Positions 1 through 5,280 of a stretch of 5,280 nucleotides of DNA are shown here, piece by piece (the stretch's first letter is position 1; each line of letters begins with the position of its first letter). Origin of the DNA: Phycisphaerae bacterium (GTDB taxonomy: Bacteria; Planctomycetota; Phycisphaerae; SM23-33); the NCBI GenBank assembly GCA_030610965.1, contig JAUWQU010000344.1, positions 1 through 5,280 of the forward strand, written 5' to 3'. The notes beneath the pieces are model-generated. The model was not told where the DNA came from. It saw only the letters and a program-made list of their open reading frames with translations, and searched no databases. Made by a program: the position numbers and the translations under genes.

Positions 1-1
1 C

Positions 2-223
2 ATCGGCCAGATCAAGAAGCGCCTCGACGTGGCCGAACGCGTGCTCGCTCACGAGGGCAGCTTCGTCCAGCCGGTCGAGGTGGATGTCATCGACGAAAAG
101 GACCTGCTGACGCAGGTTGACGAGTACTTCCATCCCGCCAAGGCTGAAGCTGCCGCCGAGGCCCCGGCCGCCGTGACGGCTGGCGAGAAGCTCGCCCGGA
201 CGCCGCAAGATTCGGACGAGTAA
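2..223 (+). CDS. C-terminal end of an unidentified protein (5' truncated)
   Basis: The window opens inside a reading frame whose first complete codon is at base 2 and whose stop TAA is at 221-223, leaving 73 residues. The visible part begins IGQIKKRLDVAERVL, a charged amphipathic stretch that could be helical. It continues through an acidic segment (VDVIDEKDLLTQVDEYF) and ends in an Ala/Glu/Pro-rich tail (about the last 25 residues) that looks disordered. A GTG at 29 could serve as a start, but the frame is open and protein-like upstream of it, so the gene most likely begins outside the window. I do not recognise the family and assign no function. It is separated from the next gene by 119 bases containing a strong hairpin and a candidate promoter, so it is probably not in the same transcription unit. 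That the frame is coding is fairly sure; its identity is unknown. Confidence 0.7.
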   Translation: MGQIKKRLDVAERVLAHEGSFVQPVEVDVIDEKDLLTQVDEYFHPAKAEAAAEAPAAVTAGEKLARTPQDSDE

Positions 224-244
224 CCCCTTGCCCTTTAGGATCAT

Positions 245-282
245 ACCCCGCCCGGCGCTTGGGGGAGACGCCGGGCCGGGGT
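245..282 (+). terminator. Strong GC hairpin after the first gene; possible terminator without a U tract
   Basis: CCCGGCG at 251-257 pairs perfectly with CGCCGGG at 269-275 around an 11-base loop. The stem extends outward (ACCCCG 245-250 with the bases to 282) if C277 is bulged, giving about 12-13 base pairs. It starts 21 bases after the stop codon of the upstream gene, a usual place for a 3'-end structure. No run of T follows (the next bases are GGTGGTATACT), so it is not a textbook intrinsic terminator. It may act with Rho, protect a 3' end, or be incidental GC-rich folding. Confidence 0.4.
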
Positions 283-284
283 GG

Positions 285-293
285 TGGTATACT
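285..293 (+). promoter_or_regulatory. Candidate extended -10 promoter for the helical-repeat/FHA-like gene
   Basis: TGGTATACT fits the extended -10 pattern TGn-TATAAT, with five of six bases of the -10 hexamer matching (TATACT at 288-293). No good -35 hexamer lies 16-18 bases upstream, as is common for extended -10 promoters. A start near base 300 would give a leader of roughly 43 bases before the GTG at 343. It sits just after the hairpin that follows the previous gene, which is a sensible position for a new transcription unit. This is a motif match only. Confidence 0.35.
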
Positions 294-331
294 GAACGGC
301 TGGGCGTCACGGGGCGCCCGGCACTAGGGTC

Positions 332-335
332 GGAG
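332..335 (+). promoter_or_regulatory. Ribosome binding site GGAG deciding the GTG start at 343
   Basis: GGAG lies 7 bases before the GTG at 343. An in-frame TAG at 325-327 stops any longer reading, and no other usual start codon occurs between that stop and 343. Together these make GTG 343 the most likely start. Confidence 0.6.
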
Positions 336-342
336 TCCAATC

Positions 343-1977
343 GTGCGGATCCTGCGAATCAAACAAGCCGAGGCGGCGTTGGCGGACGGTCGGCTGGACG
401 AAGCCTGCGAGCTTCTGGCCGACGCGGATCTGCGAAGCCATCGCCAGGCCCAGAAGCTTCTGGGTGGTCTGATCGAGCGGCTGGTCGCACGCGGCAACGA
501 GCATCTCGCCGCGGGGCGCATGCCGCAGGCTTTGAGCGACTGCCAGCAGGCCTGCGAACTGGGCGGCAACATCGAGGGCGCCGAGGACCTGCGAAGCCGC
601 ATCGCCGCGGCCCTGGCTGGTGAGCATCACGCCCGGCGGACCCACGGGGACGCACTTGCCGCCGCCAGCCGACAGGCGGAGGTGGGGCGGCTGAGCATGG
701 CCGAGCAGCTCCTGGTCGGCGCCAACGAAGACAGCACGCGGGCCGGAGAGGTCCGCCGCGAGGTGGACGTCCGACGCAAGGCGGCCGACGACGCCGTTCG
801 GCGGTGCCGGGCCGCGATAGACCGCGGAGACCTGGCCGCGGCAGTCGATGAGTTGCTGACCGCCCGCACCCATCGGGCGGATAACGACGCCCTGGCCGAC
901 CTGTCAGCCAGTGTCGTAGACGGCTGCGTCGAGCAGGCCCGCCGCGAGCTTATCCGCGGGCGGGTGGACCTGGCCGAGACGCTCCTGGCCCGGGCAGCCC
1001 TGCCATGCGGGGCCGGGCCGCGGATCGCCGAACTCCAGCGGGCCGTCGTGGAGTGCCGCCAGGCCATCGCCGCCGCCGAGGACGGGCATCTGCGACAGGC
1101 CGCCGAAATGCTCCGCCGGGCGGCCGCGATACTGCCGGAAGCCGGCTGGATCGGCGAGGCCGTCGCCGCCGCCGACCGGGCCGCACAGGCGGCCGAGACG
1201 CTACGGTCCGGCCCGCTGGGAATCCTGACCGGCGGAGCGGAGACCGCGGCCGCGGCCGGCGAAACCGGCGGCGGCGCTACGGATACGATACCTGTCCTTA
1301 AACCGGCGGCCGGCGAAAACGGGCACAGGCACCGCATCGCCGAAAAGCATGCTGCCGGCCTGCCAGCCCCCGTTGTCGAGGGGAGGTCCAAGATGCCAGG
1401 GCGATTCGTCATACAGCTCGACGGCGCCGGCAGCAGCCTGGTGTTTTGTGGCGGGCGGGTGACGGTGGGGCCGATAAGTTCCGCCCACCGGCCGGACCTC
1501 GGGCTGATGGCCGACCCAGCCCTGCCCATTATGAGCATCGAACGAACGGACGAGGGCGATTACTTCCTCGCCAGCGAGCATCCCGTCGAGGTCAACGATC
1601 GCGCGGTGACGGGCAAGCTGCTGGCCGACGGAGACAAGATCGCCCTCTCGCCACGATGCCGGCTGCGGTTTCGGCTGCCCACGCCGGCCAGCGCGACGGC
1701 CGTACTCGAACTTTCGACGGCCCGGCTGCCTCAGGCGGACATCCGCCGAGTGATTCTGCTGGACCGCGAGTTGGTAATCGGCCCCGGCGGCGCCGCCCAC
1801 GTGCGGGCCGACCAGTTGCCCGGCCGGGCCGTGCTGCAACTCGGCAGCGACAAACTGACGTGCCGGACCGACTGTACGGTAACGCGGGACAACCGTCCCA
1901 TGGACGCTGCCGAGGGAATCCCACTGGGTATCCCGGTGCGGATCGGTCCGGTTGGCATGGTTGTCAACAGGGCGTGA
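343..1977 (+). CDS. Helical-repeat (TPR-like) protein with two degenerate FHA-like C-terminal modules
   Basis: This is a 544-residue protein starting at GTG 343 and ending at TGA 1975-1977. Residues 8-287 are Ala/Arg/Glu-rich and helical. A recurring hairpin signature (x-G-[RDH]-[LMV]-xx-A-xxx-[LC]-xx-A) starts near residues 15, 57, 114, 161, 205 and 247, which is typical of TPR-like solenoids that bind proteins. A Gly/Ala-rich linker follows (about 288-350). Residues 355-446 look like a beta-rich FHA-type sandwich: the stretch EVNDRAVTGKLLADGDKIAL (416-435) resembles the NG-x-x-V...L-x-DGD-x-I end of FHA domains. Residues 463-541 repeat the pattern more weakly (ILLDRELVIGPG at 471-482). The GR, S-x-x-H and NG residues that FHA domains use for phosphothreonine are replaced (VGP, PIMSIERT, VND), so phosphopeptide binding may be lost. 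There is no signal peptide or membrane segment, so it is probably cytoplasmic. It lies 142 bases upstream of a Ser/Thr kinase, which suggests it is a scaffold, substrate or regulator of that kinase (inference). The coding call is firm; the FHA call is moderate. Confidence 0.85.
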   Translation: MRILRIKQAEAALADGRLDEACELLADADLRSHRQAQKLLGGLIERLVARGNEHLAAGRMPQALSDCQQACELGGNIEGAEDLRSRIAAALAGEHHARRTHGDALAAASRQAEVGRLSMAEQLLVGANEDSTRAGEVRREVDVRRKAADDAVRRCRAAIDRGDLAAAVDELLTARTHRADNDALADLSASVVDGCVEQARRELIRGRVDLAETLLARAALPCGAGPRIAELQRAVVECRQAIAAAEDGHLRQAAEMLRRAAAILPEAGWIGEAVAAADRAAQAAETLRSGPLGILTGGAETAAAAGETGGGATDTIPVLKPAAGENGHRHRIAEKHAAGLPAPVVEGRSKMPGRFVIQLDGAGSSLVFCGGRVTVGPISSAHRPDLGLMADPALPIMSIERTDEGDYFLASEHPVEVNDRAVTGKLLADGDKIALSPRCRLRFRLPTPASATAVLELSTARLPQADIRRVILLDRELVIGPGGAAHVRADQLPGRAVLQLGSDKLTCRTDCTVTRDNRPMDAAEGIPLGIPVRIGPVGMVVNRA

Positions 1978-1990
1978 GAAGAAGGTTTTA

Positions 1991-2088
1991 ACGCAGAGAT
2001 CGCGGAGAACGCAGAGGAAGAAGAAGCAGAAGCAAAGGTGTTTCTTGTATGTTCTTCTTTCTTTTCTGCGGCCTCTGCGTGCTCTGCG
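1991..2088. repeat. Intergenic imperfect inverted repeat built on CGCAGAG units
   Basis: The left arm carries CGCAGAG at 1992-1998 and ACGCAGAGG at 2009-2017. The right arm carries their exact complements, CCTCTGCGT at 2072-2080 and CTCTGCG at 2082-2088. The spacing between units differs (10 bases left, 1 base right). Inside, a GAA-rich purine tract (2015-2032) faces a CTT-rich pyrimidine tract (2051-2065), so transcripts could fold into a long interrupted hairpin with an apex near 2033-2050. From memory, CGCAGAG/CTCTGCG intergenic repeats recur in many environmental bacterial genomes, including Planctomycetota. It fills most of the gap before the kinase, ending 31 bases before its ATG. Its base composition (GAA/CTT-rich) differs clearly from the flanking genes. 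It could be a dispersed mobile palindrome, a transcript-end structure or a protein-binding site. Confidence 0.75.
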
Positions 2089-2119
2089 ATGAAGACGGTT
2101 TTTGCGAGACTGCCGAACT

Positions 2120-4687
2120 ATGCAGGCATATCAATACCAGCATGGCGACCGCCCCCTTGAGGGCTACACGATCCAGCACGCGATTGGGCGCGGCGGGTTC
2201 GGCGAGGTCTATTACGCGCTGAGCGACAGCGGGCGGCAGGTGGCTCTCAAGGCCGTTCAGGGCTACGAGCAGATCGAGCTTCGCGGCGTAAGCCAGTGCA
2301 TGAACCTGAAGAACCCGCACCTGGTGTCGATTTTCGACGTGCGTTACAACGACAAGGGCCGGCCCTTCGTCATCATGGAATACGTCAACGGCCCGTCGCT
2401 CCAAGAGCTGCTGGAGGAGTTTCCCAACGGCCTTGGCGTGCAGAAGGCGGCGTATTTCCTCCGCGAGATCGGCAAGGGGCTGACGTATCTGCACGAGTGC
2501 GGGATCGTCCATCGCGACCTCAAGCCGGGCAACATTTTCTACGAGTCCGGCTACGTCAAGATCGGCGACTACGGCCTGAGCAAGTCCATGACGACGAGTT
2601 GCCGCAGCGGGCAGACGATGACTGTCGGCACGGTTCACTACATGGCCCCGGAGATCGGGGCCGGCTCGTACGACAAGAGCATCGACATCTACGCCTTCGG
2701 CGTGCTGCTCTACGAGATGCTCCGGGGCAGCCCGCCGTACAGCGGATCGAGCGTCGGCGAGATCCTCATGAAGCACCTGTCCTCCCAGCCGGACCTTACG
2801 GGCATACAAGAGCCCTTCGCCTCGGCCATCAGCCGAGCGATGGAGAAGGATCCGGCCAAGCGGTTCCAGAGCGTCCAGGAGATGGTCGAGGCGGTATTCG
2901 GTTCCGACGAGGTGCGAAACAGCGTGTCGATGTTCGCGCCCAACAGCCTGAGCATGGTGGCCGGCAAAGCAGCCGGGGCCATCGCCGCCATGACACCGCC
3001 GATCCCCGCGCCGGTGCTCAAGCCGGTAGCTCGGCCGCCTGTCAGGCCGCCGGGCAGGCCGCCGATTATGCTACCGCAGAGGCCGGTCCCTAAGGCGCCG
3101 CCCGCGGTGCCGACAACGCCTACCGAAGCTGCGGGTGTGGTGGTGGGACGGGCGATTGCCCGGGGCACCACCCCTCCGGCCCATGCGGGCTGGGGCGAGG
3201 ACCACCAGCGCGACGAGGCGCCACTATTGCCCAAGCAGCGCAGGCTGCTGGCGGGCATCACCGTACTGGTGATGGGCTTCGGCGCCGGTGTGCTCTCAAG
3301 CGGCTCCGGGTTTGACGATGAGACATTCTGGAGGATTATCCTGGCCACTGTTATGGTGCTTTCCGGCGCGATCGGGGCCAGGCTTGCCAGGAAGTTCCTC
3401 GACCTGCGAACCGGCGCGACGCTGCCGTGGCGGCTGGGGTTCGGCGGAATGGCGAGTATCTTCGCCGTCGTGCCCGGCCTCATAATCATTGCCACGATCG
3501 GCGAGTTCATGCGGCGACACCGCCATGGCGAGGAGCTGTTCGCCACGCTCGGCGCGATATGCATCGTTATGTTCCTACTGAACTGGCGGAAGATGGTCTC
3601 CCGTGACCGCGCGAAACGGATATCGGTCAACTGGGCGTTTGCCGCGGGTGGCATGGGCGTGGGTTTCGCCGCCGCGATGGAAGGCTCGATGGCACTGGCC
3701 GCCGGCGTGGCGGCCGGGATCGCGCTGGCGGCGCAGATCCTCAATTCGCTGGCCATCGACGACGGTGCCGAGGCCGTCGCCGGATCGGGCGCTCCGGCGC
3801 CGGCGGACGCTGTCGCGAGGGTCCAAACCGCGATCATTGCCGTCTCGCCAAAGAAACGCCTTTACGCGGGCCTGCTGTGCCTGGGCTGGATTTTTGGCGT
3901 GAGCGGTCTGCAACGATTCTACGTCGGCAAGATCGGCACGGGCATCCTCTGGCTGCTTACCGGCGGGTTGCTGGGCATCGGCCAGTTGGTGGACGTCATT
4001 CTCATCCTGGCTGGACAGTTTACCGACAAGCGTGGTCGGCCTTTGATCATGTGGGAAGATGAGCTCGAACTCCGCGCCGTCCCGGCCCCGGCCACGACAG
4101 CCCAGCCAGGCCGACTGGCGAGCAACGGCAGGCAGGAAGTCAAGGCTGCCAAGGTCGGCGGGGGCAACTGGCTCGGACCGCTGTTTTCCGTTCTCGGCGG
4201 AATTGTCCTGTTTGTTGGCGTGCTGATCGGCCTGGCCGTGGCCGCCAACATCCCCTCCGTCGTGGCCGCGGGATTTCGGGACTCCTCGCTGGCTCACGAA
4301 CTCCGCGGCGAACTGGGCGCCAACTGGCGAGATCAACTGGATACGCTGGCTACTGCGTCAATGATAATCGTGATGGTTCTCGCGTCGGCAATTATGATCG
4401 TCGGGCGTCGCCGGTCCGGGGCGGCCGCAATGTTCCGCGCGGTGGTGGGGACCTTCGGTCTGGCGATGACCGTCGCTTCCCTGCGAGGCGCCATGGCGAG
4501 GGTCTCGTGGCACGCCGTAGTCGGCCAGGCCGACACCGGCCACGCCCTCCAGGCGGTCGGAACGTTCTTCAGCCAGATCCAGGAGCCTCCCGCCATCTTC
4601 GCGGCCGTGCTGCTGCTGGCGTCTATGATCGTGCTCTGCTGGCCGGCCGAGAGACGAAGAACCGTCCTCAGCCAGAGCAAGGTCTAG
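2120..4687 (+). CDS. Membrane-bound Ser/Thr protein kinase with about 12 TM segments and a TM2 domain
   Basis: This 855-residue protein phosphorylates Ser/Thr in proteins and sits in the inner membrane with its kinase domain predicted cytoplasmic. The Hanks-type domain spans residues 16-260: glycine loop GRGGFGEV (23-30), ATP-binding Lys44 (VALK), catalytic HRDLKPGN (131-138, Asp133), metal-binding Asp150 in DYG instead of DFG, the activation-loop stretch VGTVHYMAPE (169-178), and D-I-Y-A-F-G (189-194). The catalytic residues are present, so it should be active. The usual helix-C Glu is uncertain. A Pro-rich linker follows (about 293-334). Hydrophobic segments lie near 376-394, 404-424, 443-460, 472-488, 504-520 and 523-543. 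A TM2 domain (580-632, with GLQRFYVGK between its helices) comes next, then segments near 685-709, 745-762, 770-788 and 825-842. I chose ATG 2120; TTG 2102 in the same frame would add only MRDCRT, and neither has a clear ribosome site. The GDYGLSK and RSGQT stretches recall a kinase subgroup common in planctomycetes (memory, unchecked). Ligand and substrates are unknown. Confidence 0.93.
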   Translation: MQAYQYQHGDRPLEGYTIQHAIGRGGFGEVYYALSDSGRQVALKAVQGYEQIELRGVSQCMNLKNPHLVSIFDVRYNDKGRPFVIMEYVNGPSLQELLEEFPNGLGVQKAAYFLREIGKGLTYLHECGIVHRDLKPGNIFYESGYVKIGDYGLSKSMTTSCRSGQTMTVGTVHYMAPEIGAGSYDKSIDIYAFGVLLYEMLRGSPPYSGSSVGEILMKHLSSQPDLTGIQEPFASAISRAMEKDPAKRFQSVQEMVEAVFGSDEVRNSVSMFAPNSLSMVAGKAAGAIAAMTPPIPAPVLKPVARPPVRPPGRPPIMLPQRPVPKAPPAVPTTPTEAAGVVVGRAIARGTTPPAHAGWGEDHQRDEAPLLPKQRRLLAGITVLVMGFGAGVLSSGSGFDDETFWRIILATVMVLSGAIGARLARKFLDLRTGATLPWRLGFGGMASIFAVVPGLIIIATIGEFMRRHRHGEELFATLGAICIVMFLLNWRKMVSRDRAKRISVNWAFAAGGMGVGFAAAMEGSMALAAGVAAGIALAAQILNSLAIDDGAEAVAGSGAPAPADAVARVQTAIIAVSPKKRLYAGLLCLGWIFGVSGLQRFYVGKIGTGILWLLTGGLLGIGQLVDVILILAGQFTDKRGRPLIMWEDELELRAVPAPATTAQPGRLASNGRQEVKAAKVGGGNWLGPLFSVLGGIVLFVGVLIGLAVAANIPSVVAAGFRDSSLAHELRGELGANWRDQLDTLATASMIIVMVLASAIMIVGRRRSGAAAMFRAVVGTFGLAMTVASLRGAMARVSWHAVVGQADTGHALQAVGTFFSQIQEPPAIFAAVLLLASMIVLCWPAERRRTVLSQSKV

Positions 4688-4697
4688 CCGCGCGCGT

Positions 4698-4719
4698 TGA
4701 GCCCCGTAAACGGGGCTTA
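4698..4719 (+). terminator. Compact hairpin after the kinase gene; possible terminator or processing site
   Basis: AGCCCCG (4700-4706) pairs perfectly with CGGGGCT (4711-4717) around a TAAA loop. A G-U pair and a T-A pair can extend the stem to 4698-4719. It begins 11 bases after the kinase stop codon. No T run follows (the next bases are CAAGGG), so a full intrinsic stop is doubtful. A partial terminator or mRNA-end structure that lowers expression of the downstream gene is possible. Confidence 0.45.
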
Positions 4720-4774
4720 CAAGGGAACTGCCAGAACCGTCCTCGGCAATGGCCGCAGGCAGGGAATTTGAGAG

Positions 4775-5280
4775 ATGGAAAGCGTGGCACCAATGCATAC
4801 GAGCTTTGCGATCTTCCCGGTAGTAGTTTTTCTAGGCTTGGCGTTCCTGGCCCTGCTGGTCGTCGGCGTGGTGCTCCTTTTCGTCAAACTCCGCGCCAAG
4901 GCGTGGTGGATCGTCGGGCCGGTCGTGCTGGGCCTGGTGCTGCTGGCGGGGATGTGCTTCGTCAAGACGACTGACTCTCCTAGAATGGCGGACAGCGCTG
5001 TCACGAGTTACGCGCGGGGTCCGGATCCTAGCCAGGCTACCGCTGACTATTCCGAGGACAATTCCGCCCGGGCCCCAACGACAGATAAGTCGTACTACTA
5101 CAGCGAGGACGGCTCCACCTATGCCGAAAGTGCCGGCAGGGAGTCTGCCAGACCGCCCATGAGCGGCCGGCCACAAGCCAGAGACTCTATGTTGAAGGTG
5201 AGCCTACTGTTCGGCCTGGCCGTCCTCGGCCTGCTGATCACCGGGGTGGTGGTCTTGTTCGTCAAACTCGGCGCCAAGGC
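4775..5280 (+). CDS. Membrane protein with a repeated transmembrane module (3' end beyond window)
   Basis: From ATG 4775 the frame stays open for 168 full codons to the window edge. An in-frame ATG at 4793 (Met7) is an alternative start. AGGGA at 4761-4765 is a possible ribosome site for the first. Residues 13-37 form a transmembrane segment ending FVKLRAKAWW, and 46-63 form a second. A polar Ser/Asp/Tyr/Arg-rich linker (about 65-138) contains two short related stretches, DYSEDNS (91-97) and YYSEDGS (108-114). From residue 142 a segment closely matching the first begins: residues 146-168 share 16 of 23 positions with 20-42, ending FVKLGAK. The second copy is cut off by the window. It lies 87 bases after the kinase on the same strand, behind a hairpin, so it may be co-transcribed and act with the kinase at the membrane (inference). 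I do not recognise a named family. The lack of a stop and the matched protein-level repeat favour a real gene. Confidence 0.8.
   Translation, partial: MESVAPMHTSFAIFPVVVFLGLAFLALLVVGVVLLFVKLRAKAWWIVGPVVLGLVLLAGMCFVKTTDSPRMADSAVTSYARGPDPSQATADYSEDNSARAPTTDKSYYYSEDGSTYAESAGRESARPPMSGRPQARDSMLKVSLLFGLAVLGLLITGVVVLFVKLGAK

Noticed and set aside
228..623. 131-codon plus-strand frame overlapping the start of the helical-repeat gene
   Set aside because: The product is Arg/Gly/Pro-rich, has no motif, and overlaps in another frame a gene with a better start and ribosome site.
627..1538. 303-codon open frame on the minus strand within the helical-repeat gene
   Set aside because: The product is Ser/Ala/Arg-rich without motifs, and the opposite strand has clear repeating helical signatures and a ribosome site.
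1991..2088. CGCAGAG units considered as a CRISPR array
   Set aside because: The units are 7-9 bases long, arranged as inverted copies with irregular spacing, and no cas gene is visible.
1988..2809. 273-codon minus-strand frame covering the kinase N-terminus and the CGCAGAG repeat
   Set aside because: It lies opposite the catalytic motifs of the kinase, and its C-terminal end is just the translated repeat (a run of Leu from the GAA/CTT tract). It is a shadow frame.
3001..3120. Pro-rich stretch of the kinase considered as a separate feature
   Set aside because: It is a flexible linker (PxxP-rich) between kinase and membrane parts. Such linkers are common in bacterial kinases and it is described with that gene.
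2710..3837. 375-codon open frame on the minus strand within the kinase gene
   Set aside because: Its product is a low-complexity Ala/Pro/Ser/Thr-rich sequence with no recognisable domain. It lies fully opposite a strongly supported kinase/membrane gene, as expected in GC-rich DNA.
4507..4974. 155-codon plus-strand frame spanning the kinase 3' end and the next gene
   Set aside because: It crosses two supported genes in a different frame and encodes an Arg/Gly/Pro-rich product with no domain.

Overview
The window is GC-rich and all its recognisable genes lie on the plus strand. Its character suggests a member of the Planctomycetota (Phycisphaerae-like) or a similar environmental lineage. The reasons are a Hanks-type Ser/Thr kinase of the 'GDYGLSK' kind fused to a large membrane region, an FHA-like partner gene, weak or absent Shine-Dalgarno sequences, and an intergenic CGCAGAG-type inverted repeat. 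This assignment rests on recalled family resemblance, not on a search.

Layout: (1) 2-223, the C-terminal end of an unidentified gene. (2) 224-342, an intergenic gap with a strong GC hairpin and then a candidate extended -10 promoter. (3) 343-1977, a 544-residue protein with six TPR-like helical hairpins, a low-complexity linker and two degenerate FHA-like beta modules. (4) 1978-2119, an intergenic gap dominated by an imperfect inverted repeat built on CGCAGAG units. (5) 2120-4687, an 855-residue Ser/Thr protein kinase with a Pro-rich linker and about twelve predicted membrane segments, two of which form a TM2 domain. (6) 4688-4774, a short gap with a compact hairpin. (7) 4775 to the window end, an open reading frame for a membrane protein in which the same transmembrane module occurs twice. 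This frame has no stop in the window.

Working model (inference): genes 3, 5 and 7 form a co-directional signalling cluster. The kinase domain would face the cytoplasm and be controlled by its polytopic membrane region. The helical-repeat/FHA-like protein would be a cytoplasmic scaffold or substrate, and the downstream double-module membrane protein a further membrane partner. The most unusual points are the kinase/12-TM/TM2 architecture, the degenerate double FHA module on a helical-repeat scaffold, and the repeated membrane module, whose shared stretch is nearly identical in DNA. No RNA genes, CRISPR arrays, transposases or phage genes were seen. No stretch over 300 bases lacks a gene.
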